Part shown: positions 1-9,027 of the stretch, one piece after another
Position numbering within the stretch: the stretch's first letter is position 1
How the letters are laid out: the number at the start of each line of letters is the position of its first letter
Assembly: GCA_013695705.1 (NCBI GenBank)
Contig: JACCZX010000113.1
Coordinates: forward strand, 1-33,295
Origin: Burkholderiaceae bacterium
GTDB lineage: Bacteria > Pseudomonadota > Gammaproteobacteria > Burkholderiales > Burkholderiaceae_F
Direction: 5' to 3'
DNA length: 33,295 nucleotides
Translations under genes and position numbers: made by a program
The notes under the pieces: generated by a model
What the model saw: only the letters and a program-made list of their open reading frames with translations
Told to the model about the DNA's origin: nothing
The model's database searches: none

Positions 1-335
1 ATGCACCAGATTCCAAAGAGCCGCGCGTCATAGTGGGCATCGTTATGAAAGAACGCGCCGCGGCACTGATACCAGTCGAGGTCGATACGCAGCGCGGGCG
101 CGAATCCGGATTTGAGCGCGCCACGGAGCTGAGCGCAAACGTCCGCATCGCGCCAGGCGCCGTGCGCGTGAACCTTACCTACGGTGCATGAGGGAGCTAT
201 GACCTGTAAAGCGCGTGTTTGTAGCGCTGCACCAGGTACGCATTCCGCAATGCCCACGCTTTTAGCAACGGATCGCGCGCCGCCGGTGGGATGCAGGCCA
301 ATCGCCCGCGGCGCGCTGTGTGTAATCAATTGCAT
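1..335 (-). CDS. Conserved hypothetical protein, 3' end cut off by the window
   Basis: The minus strand is open from an ATG at 335-333 to the window edge, 111 codons with no stop, so the C-terminus is missing. The protein begins MQLITHSAPRAIGLHPTGG and later contains WRDADVCAQLRGALKSGF, LRIDLDWYQCRGAFF and HNDAHYDARLFGIWC. The HNDAHYD cluster of His and Asp residues resembles a metal-binding site, for example in cupin or 2-oxoglutarate/Fe(II) oxygenase folds, but I cannot assign an activity. From memory, a protein of this kind lies beside rpoH in Burkholderia relatives. Residues about 21-33 look unlike the rest, and the +1 frame there reads more naturally (see findings). The gene follows the rpoH terminator in the same direction, so it probably has its own promoter in 336-350 or lives on read-through. 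Confidence 0.6.
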   Translation of the reverse strand, partial: MQLITHSAPRAIGLHPTGGARSVAKSVGIAECVPGAALQTRALQVIAPSCTVGKVHAHGAWRDADVCAQLRGALKSGFAPALRIDLDWYQCRGAFFHNDAHYDARLFGIWC

Positions 336-351
336 CGGCAACTTCCGACGT

Positions 352-380
352 AAAAAAAAGCCCCGGGGGTGCCGGGGCTT
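352..380 (-). terminator. Rho-independent terminator of rpoH
   Basis: A 9-bp perfect stem, AAGCCCCGG (358-366) with CCGGGGCTT (372-380), closes a 5-base loop. On the minus strand it is followed by a run of eight T (the A run at 352-359, partly in the stem). It sits about 100 bases past the rpoH stop and before the start of the next minus-strand gene at 335. The direction of the T-run fits rpoH transcription. Confidence 0.9.
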
Positions 381-479
381 GAGTGTCCGCCTCATCGGAG
401 GAGAGGGGGAAAAACAGAGGCGGACCTTGCTTCAACCAACCAACCAGAAGTCACGGTTCGCTCCGGGAAAGTACTAGGG

Positions 480-1388
480 CTATGCGTACTCAACCAACGC
501 GCTTCGCATCTTCTGTAACGCTTTGGCTTCGATCTGCCGAATTCGTTCCGCCGACACTCCGAATTCCTGCGCAAGGTCGTGCAGTGTTGAGGTGCCGACA
601 TTGCCCTGGCTATCCTCGTTGAGCCACCGCGCCTCGACAATACGACGGCTGCGCGGATCGAGCTCTTCCAAAGCCCCACGCACGCCCTCACTTTGCAGCA
701 CATCGTATGCGCGGCGCTGCAGAACCTGGGTCGGCTCAGACTCGGAATCAGTCAGGTAGGCAATCGGCGCAAAGTCTTCTTCGCCATCGTCAACGCGGCC
801 TTCGAGCGCGACATCGCCGCCCGATAATCGCGTTTCCATTTCTGAAACCTCTTCGCGCTTGACGTTAAGCTTGGCCGCGATATCGCCCACCTGGTCTTGC
901 GACATCGTGCCGTGACCCTTCTTCATGCTGCGCAGGTTAAAAAATAACTTGCGTTGCGCCTTGGTAGTCGCCAGCTTCACAAGCCGCCAGTTTTTCAGCA
1001 CAAACTCATGAATCTCGGCCTTGATCCAGTGCAGCGCGAACGACACCAGCCGCACACCCCGCTCAGGGTCAAAGCGCTTGACCGCCTTCATCAAACCGAT
1101 GTTGCCTTCTTGAATCAGGTCAGCGTGTGGCAGCCCATAGCCTAAGTAATTACGGGCGACCGCGACCACCAGCCGCAGGTGCGACATCACCAGTCGACCT
1201 GCAGAATCGAGATTTTCCTGATCGCGGAAGTCACGCGCTAGCCGTAATTCTTCATCAGGCGTCAGCATCGGCACCCGGTTAACGGCCTGGATATATGCAT
1301 CAATGCTGCCGAGGCTTCCGGGAGTAAGCGCGAAGGGCGGTGCCCCCAGCGGAACCAAGGCGGTACTCGACTTCATAGTTCTTGCCAC
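480..1388 (-). CDS. rpoH: RNA polymerase heat-shock sigma factor RpoH (sigma-32)
   Basis: This sigma-70-family factor directs RNA polymerase to heat-shock promoters. Region 2 is clear (NYLGYGLPHADLIQEGNIGLMKAVKRFDP, given here as LPHADLIQEGNIGLMKAV) and is followed by the core-binding and -10 recognition helix (FALHWIKAEIHEFVLKNWR). The RpoH box QRKLFFNLR, diagnostic of sigma-32 against RpoD, is present. Region 4 ends in the helix-turn-helix FGVSAERIRQIEAKAL. Three starts are possible: ATG 1409, GTG 1388 and ATG 1376. I chose GTG 1388 because a GGAG lies nine bases upstream of it; neither ATG has a good ribosome-binding site. Homologs would also fit ATG 1376 (MKSSTALVPLG). The gene is transcribed alone, from a CIRCE-bearing leader to a strong terminator, and is divergent from ppk1. 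Confidence 0.97.
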   Translation of the reverse strand: MARTMKSSTALVPLGAPPFALTPGSLGSIDAYIQAVNRVPMLTPDEELRLARDFRDQENLDSAGRLVMSHLRLVVAVARNYLGYGLPHADLIQEGNIGLMKAVKRFDPERGVRLVSFALHWIKAEIHEFVLKNWRLVKLATTKAQRKLFFNLRSMKKGHGTMSQDQVGDIAAKLNVKREEVSEMETRLSGGDVALEGRVDDGEEDFAPIAYLTDSESEPTQVLQRRAYDVLQSEGVRGALEELDPRSRRIVEARWLNEDSQGNVGTSTLHDLAQEFGVSAERIRQIEAKALQKMRSALVEYA

Positions 1389-1414
1389 GTGTTTCTTCTC
1401 CAGTTTCATTTAGC

Positions 1415-1441
1415 TTAGCACTCGCGTTTTTAGAGTGCCAA
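1415..1441 (-). promoter_or_regulatory. CIRCE element (HrcA operator) upstream of rpoH
   Basis: Plus-strand reading: TTAGCACTC (1415-1423), nine-base spacer (1424-1432), GAGTGCCAA (1433-1441). The known CIRCE consensus is TTAGCACTC-N9-GAGTGCTAA, so 17 of 18 arm positions match and the spacer length is exact. It lies 5 bases before the most upstream rpoH ATG and 27 before the GTG start. CIRCE is bound by the repressor HrcA, which places rpoH under HrcA control. Confidence 0.9.
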
Positions 1442-1443
1442 GT

Positions 1444-1473
1444 CTTAGAGGGGACTGTGCCCGGGGAGTTCAA
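1444..1473 (-). promoter_or_regulatory. Candidate sigma-70 promoter of rpoH
   Basis: On the minus strand, TTGAAC (1473-1468) and TCTAAG (1449-1444) are separated by 18 bases; each hexamer matches 4 of 6 consensus positions. The predicted transcription start (about 1437) would fall inside the CIRCE, the usual arrangement for HrcA repression. The match is modest and rests mainly on position. Confidence 0.35.
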
Positions 1474-1559
1474 TCCCGACTTGGGCGCTCAGGTATGGGA
1501 AATGAGTAAGTACTAACTTAGCGCAAATCCTTCTGTTCTGACGCGCCTCACTTGCCTAC

Positions 1560-1577
1560 CGGTCACGCAACTGTCAT
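1560..1577 (+). promoter_or_regulatory. Candidate PhoB (Pho) box upstream of ppk1
   Basis: CGGTCAC (1560-1566), GCAA, CTGTCAT (1571-1577) form two direct heptamers spaced by four bases, as in the Pho box CTGTCAT-N4-CTGTCAT. The second repeat is perfect and the first has two mismatches to it. A TATGGT (1588-1593) begins exactly 10 bases after the box, the usual place of the -10 in a PhoB-activated promoter. ppk is a known Pho-regulon member in several bacteria. The awkward point is that the box lies only 11 bases before the annotated start codon. Confidence 0.45.
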
Positions 1578-1588
1578 CGTCGCCGCTT

Positions 1589-3709
1589 ATGGTTCGCAAA
1601 CACCACCGCAAACACACCAAGCGCAAGCGCTCCAAGCTTGAGCCTTCCTTGAACGCTTCGCAGGATCTGTACCTGAATCGTGAGCTCTCGCTGCTCGCGT
1701 TTAACGAGCGCGTATTGGCTATGGCTTCGCGCGCGTCAGTGCCGCTCGCCGAGAGGCTGCGCTACGTTTGTATCGTGTCGTCCAATCTCGACGAGTTCTT
1801 CGAGGTACGAGTCTCCGATTTGACGGACGCTGCGGTTGGCGCGGCCGGTTCGCCGCCGAATGTGTACGCCACAGTGCTGGAGCGCGCGCATCGCCTGGTC
1901 GCCCAGCAATATGACCTTTATAACCACACGATCATGCCGGCGCTGGCACGGCACAACATCGTGATTATTAACCATGCGCAGCGCAGCGCCGCCCAACGCG
2001 CGTGGCTACGCGATTATGTGCAGCGCGAAGTAAAACCGCTGCTGGCGCCGATAGGCCTGGACCCATCGCATCCGTTTCCGCAAGTGTTGAACAAGTCGCT
2101 GAACTTCATCATGCAGCTCGAAGGAAAAGACGCATTCGGCCGTCCTTCGGCGATCGCAATCCTCAAGGTACCGCGTGTGTTGCCGCGCGTGATTCCTGTG
2201 CCGCCAAAGCTGGCGCCTGGAAAGCAGGCGTTCGTGTTGCTGACGTCGGCGATTCGCGCGCACTTGCAGGACTTGTTTCCCGGCCGCGTGATTAGTGGGT
2301 TCTCGCAGTTTCGGGTAACGCGCGACTCCGATATGACGGTCGATGAGCGCGAAGTTCATAACCTGCGGCAGGCGATGCGCATGGAGCTGACGCAGCGCCA
2401 TTTTGGTAACGCAGTGCGACTCGAGATCCTGCGCACGTGCCCGCTGCCGTTGCAGCAACTGTTGCAGGAGCAGTTCCAGATTCCAAGCGAAGCCGTGTTT
2501 CAGGTCGATGGGCCGGTCAACCTGGTCAGACTTAATCAGCTGGTCGATCATTTAACGCAACCGAAGTTGCGTTGGCCGCCGTTTGCCCCTGCATGGCCGC
2601 GCAAACTGGCGCAGGGCTCCGACATGTTCGAGGCGATGCGGCAGGGCGATATTTTGCTGCATCACCCGTTCGAAAGTTTTGAACCCGTTATCGAATTTTT
2701 GCGGCAGGCCGCGGTCGACCCAAAGGTCGCTGCGATTCGCATGACGTTGTATCGCACCGGCATCAGCTCGGTGATGGTCGATATTCTCGAGGATGCGGCG
2801 CGGCGCGGTAAGGAAGTCACGGCGATCGTCGAGTTGAAAGCGCGCTTCGACGAAGAGGCCAACATTAACCTGGCGGAGCGGCTCGAAGCAGTTGGCGCGC
2901 AGGTCGTTTACGGCGTGGTCGGATTGAAAACGCACGGCAAAATGACGCTGGTGTTGCGACGCGAGGAAGTGCGGGGTCGCCCGACGCTGGTGCGTTACGC
3001 GCATCTGGGCACCGGCAACTATCACTCGGCGACCACCAAGCTTTACACCGACTTTGGCATGCTGACTATGCACCCAGAGATTTGCAGCGACATGGAAAAA
3101 GCGTTTTTGCACATGACCAGTTTGACCAAGGTCGAGCGACTCAGGCATCTATGGATGGCGCCGTTTACGCTGCATCGGAACCTGCTGCGCGCGTTGGCGA
3201 ACGAGGTCAGGATCGCGCGCCTGGGCAACCCGGCCCGTGTGATTGCCAAGATGAACGCGCTGACGGACGAAGCGACCATCAATGCGCTTTATGACGCATC
3301 GCAGGCGGGCGTCAAGGTCGATCTTATTGTTCGCGGTGCGTGTGCCTTGCGCGCCGGTGTGAAGGGACTGTCGGACAACATCCGGGTGCGATCGATCGTC
3401 GGGCGTTTTCTCGAGCATCATCGTATTTACTGTTTTCGCAACGAGGGCACGCCGAATGTTTATTTATCCAGCGCCGACTGGATGGGGCGCAATCTGTTTC
3501 GGCGCATTGAAATTGCATGGCCGGTGCTTGATCCGAAACTTCGCAAGCGCGTTATCGAGGAAGGACTCACGCCGTATCTTGCCGACAGGCAGGATGCCTG
3601 GACTCTGATGGCCGATGGAGAATATCGGGCGCCGAAAGCCGGCAAAGGCGGCCGCTCCGCGCAGCGCGAATTGCTGACCGCGTTGGCGGCAAGCGTGGGC
3701 GAAACATAA
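1589..3709 (+). CDS. ppk1: Polyphosphate kinase 1
   Basis: PPK1 polymerises the gamma-phosphate of ATP into inorganic polyphosphate, reversibly, through a phosphohistidine intermediate. The 706 residues match family length. The N-terminal domain starts at LYLNRELSLLAFNERVL (about 27-43), followed by SSNLDEFFEVR. The two phospholipase D-like halves contain HHPFESFEPVIEFL (about 357) and the active-site histidines: His449 in LKTHGK, matching the autophosphorylated His435 of E. coli, and His610 in FLEHHRIYCF, matching His592. YAHLGTGNYH is also conserved. The first 26 residues are a basic extension (RKHHRKHTKRKRSK) and may not be translated if transcription starts near 1600; a TTG at 1649 would then be the next in-frame start. 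sixA begins on the base after its stop codon. Confidence 0.97.
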   Translation: MVRKHHRKHTKRKRSKLEPSLNASQDLYLNRELSLLAFNERVLAMASRASVPLAERLRYVCIVSSNLDEFFEVRVSDLTDAAVGAAGSPPNVYATVLERAHRLVAQQYDLYNHTIMPALARHNIVIINHAQRSAAQRAWLRDYVQREVKPLLAPIGLDPSHPFPQVLNKSLNFIMQLEGKDAFGRPSAIAILKVPRVLPRVIPVPPKLAPGKQAFVLLTSAIRAHLQDLFPGRVISGFSQFRVTRDSDMTVDEREVHNLRQAMRMELTQRHFGNAVRLEILRTCPLPLQQLLQEQFQIPSEAVFQVDGPVNLVRLNQLVDHLTQPKLRWPPFAPAWPRKLAQGSDMFEAMRQGDILLHHPFESFEPVIEFLRQAAVDPKVAAIRMTLYRTGISSVMVDILEDAARRGKEVTAIVELKARFDEEANINLAERLEAVGAQVVYGVVGLKTHGKMTLVLRREEVRGRPTLVRYAHLGTGNYHSATTKLYTDFGMLTMHPEICSDMEKAFLHMTSLTKVERLRHLWMAPFTLHRNLLRALANEVRIARLGNPARVIAKMNALTDEATINALYDASQAGVKVDLIVRGACALRAGVKGLSDNIRVRSIVGRFLEHHRIYCFRNEGTPNVYLSSADWMGRNLFRRIEIAWPVLDPKLRKRVIEEGLTPYLADRQDAWTLMADGEYRAPKAGKGGRSAQRELLTALAASVGET

Positions 3710-4174
3710 ATGGAGCTCATTTTGTGGCGCCACGCGGAAGCCGAGGATGGCGGGCCGGATCTCGCTCGCAAGTTGACCGCCAAGGGGGAAAAGCAGGCGC
3801 GGCGTGTCGCCGAATGGCTAAATACACGTTTGCCGCAGACCGCGAAGGTGTTCGTAAGCCCTGCAATTCGTGCACAGCAGACAGCGCAGGCACTCGCCGA
3901 CATTTCCCACCACAAATTGCGCACGGTCGAACAGATCGCCCCGAATGCCAACGCCGCCGACGTGTTAACTGCAGCCGATTGGCCCCAGGCCAGGTCGGTC
4001 ATTGTCATCGTCGGGCATCAGCCCACGCTCGGCTACGTCGCCAGTGAATTGCTCAGTGGCCAGGCGCAGGATTGGTCATTGAAAAAAGGCAGCCTGTGGT
4101 GGCTCAGCCAACGCGAGCACGAAGGCGAGCAACAAACGGTGCTGCGCGCGGTGATAAATCCGGATCTGGTGTAG
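3710..4174 (+). CDS. sixA: Phosphohistidine phosphatase SixA
   Basis: This 154-residue protein of the histidine phosphatase (phosphoglycerate-mutase-like) family removes phosphate from phosphohistidine in proteins. The catalytic motif appears as RHA at residues 7-9 (LILWRHAEAED) instead of the commoner RHG; the nucleophile is His8. The second conserved histidine is in IVGHQPTLGYVAS, and VFVSPAIRAQQTA carries the phosphate-pocket arginine. The ATG directly follows the ppk1 stop, so translation is probably coupled. Known E. coli SixA targets include histidine-phosphorylated PTS-Ntr proteins; a role towards PPK1 phosphohistidine is my inference. The 3' end faces ppx with an 11-base gap. Confidence 0.9.
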   Translation: MELILWRHAEAEDGGPDLARKLTAKGEKQARRVAEWLNTRLPQTAKVFVSPAIRAQQTAQALADISHHKLRTVEQIAPNANAADVLTAADWPQARSVIVIVGHQPTLGYVASELLSGQAQDWSLKKGSLWWLSQREHEGEQQTVLRAVINPDLV

Positions 4175-4185
4175 ACGCGCGCCGC

Positions 4186-5646
4186 TCACAACGGCTTCAG
4201 AGTGAAAGTTGTCGCCACTCTTTCCCAGTGAACCGCTTCTTCTTCCAGCAAATACTGCGTCAGTGGGTGGTGCGACAGCCAATCGTTTGCCAGTCCCAGT
4301 TCGATTGTTTTGCCAAATTTGAGCGACCACTGTGGCAGTTCGTCCGCGCGCCGCGCATGCGCCAGCACAACTGCCAGTCGCAGCGATAGGATGCCGATGG
4401 CAATGGCATGATCGTCCAGCGCAGTGGCGACCTTTTTTAAGTTGCCTCGCTGCGCCAGGACAAGCGTTGCGACCCGTTCCTGATCTGTAGTCGAGAATCC
4501 TGCCAGGTCGCTGTGCTGTATCAAATAGGCGGAATGTTTGTGATAGTCGCTGTGCGAGATCGAGAACCCGACTTCGTGCAGCAAAGCTGCCCAGCGCAAC
4601 CGGTTCGAAGTCTCGGCACTGACCGCCGCATCGAGCGCCGCATGAAACTGATTGGCGAGTGCGCTGACCTGTTGTGCCTGTGATTTGTCGACGCCGAACC
4701 GGGTCTGCATGCGAATCACGCTTGAATCACGTAGATCCTTGCGCTCGCGCCGGCCGAGCAGGTCGTACAGGACGCCTACGCGCAATGCGCCGCGTGCCGG
4801 TCGCATCTCCTCGACGTCGAGCGTATCGAACACGGCCGACAGCACCGCAGTTCCACCCGCAAGCACTTCCTGCCGATCCGGTTTCATGCCGGCAAGTCGA
4901 ATTCGTTTGATTTCACCGGCGTCGAGCAAGGCATAGCGCAACGTCAACAAGCCGTGCGGTGTGATGGTCCCATCGGTCCAACCCTGCGTGCGCAAGATTT
5001 CCGATACCGCGCCGATGGTTCCGCTTGAGCCAAACGCCTCGTCCCATTTTCCGCGAGCGAACACCGATACTCCCTCTTCAAGCTCCGCAGCAGCGGCGAC
5101 TTGCGCTTTCTTCAGGCTCGACCGATCGATCCGCCCGTCCTTAAAGAAACGCAGTGATGAATTGACGCAGCCGACTTTGAACGACTCGGCGTGTTCGGCT
5201 ACGAACCCCTTGCCGACGATAACCTCCGTCGACGCACCTCCGATATCGACGATCAGCCGGCGCGCGCTCGATGGTGGCAGGGTACGTGTGCATCCCTCGA
5301 ACACCAGCCGGGCCTCCTCCCGGCCCGAGATCACTTCGATCGGAAAGCCGAGCGCATGCTGCGCTTCCAGTAAGAACTCGTCCAGATTGCGCGCTTGCCG
5401 CAACGTTTCTGTGCCAACCGCGCGAACGTGCTCGCTTTTCATGCCGCGCAGCCGTTCGTTCATGCGCGCCAGTGTTTCGATTGCGATATCGATCGATTTC
5501 TTGGTGAGCCGTTTGCTCTCGTCGATCCCCGCCGCAAGCCTGACTGTTTCTTTCCAATAGCCATGCCGCGCGATGTGCGCACCTTCAACTTTTCCAATTT
5601 CCAGTCGGAAGCTGTTCGAGCCGAGATCGACGGCGGCCAATAGCAT
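4186..5646 (-). CDS. ppx: Exopolyphosphatase (Ppx/GppA family)
   Basis: Ppx releases orthophosphate from the ends of polyphosphate chains; GppA relatives hydrolyse pppGpp. The 486-residue length and the neighbouring ppk1 favour Ppx. The actin-like ATPase fold shows its phosphate-1 motif AAVDLGSNSFRLEI at the N-terminus and the phosphate-2 motif VDIGGASTEVIVG at about 138-150. VISGREEARLVFEG is a family signature. The C-terminal HD-like helical domain contains LLHEVGFSISHSDYHKHS. It lies 5 bases after ftsY in the same direction and is probably co-transcribed with it, convergent with ppk1-sixA. No terminator is visible between sixA and ppx. Confidence 0.93.
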   Translation of the reverse strand: MLLAAVDLGSNSFRLEIGKVEGAHIARHGYWKETVRLAAGIDESKRLTKKSIDIAIETLARMNERLRGMKSEHVRAVGTETLRQARNLDEFLLEAQHALGFPIEVISGREEARLVFEGCTRTLPPSSARRLIVDIGGASTEVIVGKGFVAEHAESFKVGCVNSSLRFFKDGRIDRSSLKKAQVAAAAELEEGVSVFARGKWDEAFGSSGTIGAVSEILRTQGWTDGTITPHGLLTLRYALLDAGEIKRIRLAGMKPDRQEVLAGGTAVLSAVFDTLDVEEMRPARGALRVGVLYDLLGRRERKDLRDSSVIRMQTRFGVDKSQAQQVSALANQFHAALDAAVSAETSNRLRWAALLHEVGFSISHSDYHKHSAYLIQHSDLAGFSTTDQERVATLVLAQRGNLKKVATALDDHAIAIGILSLRLAVVLAHARRADELPQWSLKFGKTIELGLANDWLSHHPLTQYLLEEEAVHWERVATTFTLKPL

Positions 5647-5651
5647 TGCGG

Positions 5652-6593
5652 TCAGCCGGTACCAATCAGCGCGTCTGCGAAGTCACGCGCTACAAACGGC
5701 TGCAGATCGTCGATAGCTTCGCCCACGCCGATGAACAAGATCGGCAACGGACGAGCGCGCCTGGCTTCCACGATCGCGGCGAGCACACCGCCCTTTGCCG
5801 TGCCGTCGAGCTTGGTGATGATGAGCCCGGTCAAGGCGACCGCATCGTCGAATGCCTGCACTTGTGCGAGCGCGTTTTGCCCATTGGTGCCGTCGATGAT
5901 TAGAATAATTTCGTGCGGCGCGCCCGGCATTGCCTTGTCCTGCGCGCGCTTGATCCGCTTCAGCTCTTCCATCAGGTGTTGCTGCGTCGGCAAACGCCCT
6001 GCAGTGTCGGCAATCAGGACATCGACGCCGCGCGCTTTTGCTGCCGATACTGCGTCGAACACGACCGCTGCGGGATCACCGCCGCTTTGCGCAATCACCG
6101 CGATGCCGTTGCGTGCTCCCCATATTGACAGCTGCTCGCGCGCCGCGGCGCGAAACGTGTCACCCGCTGCCAGCAGCACCGACTTGTCTTGATTCGACAG
6201 CCATTTGGCAAGTTTGCCGATCGATGTCGTTTTGCCCGCACCGTTGACGCCGGCCACCATCAGGATTAGCGGTCGCGCGCGGGAAAAATCGATGCGGCCC
6301 TCGGCCGGTGACAGCAGAGAAGCGATTTCGTCGCTCAGCGCGCGCCGCACCTCGTCGCGCGTGAGCAGTCCTTCCAGTTTTATGCGCATTCTCAGCGCGT
6401 CTATCAAGCGCGCCGAGGTGGCGACGCCAACGTCGGCGCTGATCAGCGCGACCTCGAGCTCATCGAGGAATTCCGCATCAACGACACCGCCGGAGAACAG
6501 CCCGGCGATATTGACGCGCGTTTTCGTAAGCCCGGTTTTCAGCCGCGACAGCCATCCGCTCTTCGAGCCTGCGGAAGAACCGGGACTTATCAT
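5652..6593 (-). CDS. ftsY: Signal recognition particle receptor FtsY
   Basis: FtsY docks SRP-ribosome complexes at the inner membrane. The SRP-type N domain (WLSRLKTGLTKTRVNIAGLF) is followed by the G domain with P-loop GVNGAGKTTSIGKLAK, LLAAGDTFRAAAREQL, the DTAGR motif and TKLDGTAKGG. The open frame extends upstream to 6698, but those 35 residues are unlike FtsY and lie inside divergent rsmD. I therefore place the start at ATG 6593 (MISPGSSAGS), giving 313 residues. The long acidic A domain of E. coli FtsY is absent, as is common in this class. ppx follows after 5 bases. Confidence 0.95.
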   Translation of the reverse strand: MISPGSSAGSKSGWLSRLKTGLTKTRVNIAGLFSGGVVDAEFLDELEVALISADVGVATSARLIDALRMRIKLEGLLTRDEVRRALSDEIASLLSPAEGRIDFSRARPLILMVAGVNGAGKTTSIGKLAKWLSNQDKSVLLAAGDTFRAAAREQLSIWGARNGIAVIAQSGGDPAAVVFDAVSAAKARGVDVLIADTAGRLPTQQHLMEELKRIKRAQDKAMPGAPHEIILIIDGTNGQNALAQVQAFDDAVALTGLIITKLDGTAKGGVLAAIVEARRARPLPILFIGVGEAIDDLQPFVARDFADALIGTG

Positions 6594-6599
6594 CGAGCG

Positions 6600-7271
6600 A
6601 TGGGCGATGGACGGTCGAGCGCGAGAAGCAGTGCGGCAAAGGGTGCGGGAAAAAAACTGCGAACGGGTGCACCAGCGGAGGGCAGTGTAACAACCCATCG
6701 CGTGCGATCTGCGCAGCGCGTGCGGATCATTGGAGGCCAGTGGAAGCGAACGCTACTGCCCGTCAGCGACGCCCCTGGCCTGCGGCCCACTCCCGATCGA
6801 GTGCGCGAAACGCTTTTCAACTGGATCGGCCACTTGATTCCTCGAGTTGAGACTGTGCACGGGCTGGATCTGTTCGCCGGAACGGGCGCTCTCGGTTTCG
6901 AGCTCGCATCGCGCGGTGCACAGCGGGTGACGTTGATAGAGACGAATCGGCGATTGGTTGATCAGCTGACGCAGACCAAACGGCAGCTAGCGGCGGAGCA
7001 GATCGAAATTGTCGCCGGCGATGCCCTGAGTCTTGCCGCGCGCTGGCCGGATGCGTCATTTGACATCATTTTCATCGATCCGCCCTTTGACTCGGCGTTG
7101 CTGGCACCGGCGCTGGCGGTAGCCACGCGCTTGCTCAGCCTGGACGGCCTGATGTATATCGAGAGCGGTGTCGCGATCGAGCCGTCGACATTGACGGGTG
7201 ATTTGCAAGTCGTTAGGCGTGGCCGTGCCGGGCGCGTCCACTTTCATTTGCTGCGCCGGGGTTCTCGATGA
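6600..7271 (+). CDS. rsmD: 16S rRNA (guanine966-N2)-methyltransferase RsmD
   Basis: RsmD methylates N2 of G966 of 16S rRNA. Family motifs are present: VRIIGGQWKRTLLPV, LRPTPDRVRETLFNWI, the SAM-binding LDLFAGTGALGFELASRG and the catalytic FIDPPFD. Family members normally begin near RIIGG, so the first 40 residues are doubtful; in-frame GTG codons at 6702 and 6720 are alternative starts, but neither has a clear ribosome-binding site. The ATG at 6600 is 6 bases from the divergent ftsY start, so the promoters of the two genes must overlap the other gene's 5' end. Followed by coaD after 57 bases. Confidence 0.93.
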   Translation: MGDGRSSARSSAAKGAGKKLRTGAPAEGSVTTHRVRSAQRVRIIGGQWKRTLLPVSDAPGLRPTPDRVRETLFNWIGHLIPRVETVHGLDLFAGTGALGFELASRGAQRVTLIETNRRLVDQLTQTKRQLAAEQIEIVAGDALSLAARWPDASFDIIFIDPPFDSALLAPALAVATRLLSLDGLMYIESGVAIEPSTLTGDLQVVRRGRAGRVHFHLLRRGSR

Positions 7272-7325
7272 ATAATCGCCGGCCGGTTCAAGCCTGCTTG
7301 CCGGGTTGCAGCGACGAGGGAGTGA

Positions 7326-9010
<1,685 letters not shown>

Positions 9011-9027
<17 letters not shown>

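Noticed and set aside
2006-3148. Minus-strand open frames of 181 and 198 codons
   Set aside because: Both are antisense to ppk1, with no ribosome-binding site and shadow-type composition.
4961-5560. 199-codon plus-strand open frame
   Set aside because: Antisense to ppx; Ser/Arg-rich shadow of the ppx reading frame.
6594-6698. N-terminal extension of FtsY
   Set aside because: Cys/Arg/Ser-rich residues unlike FtsY, overlapping the divergent rsmD 5' end.
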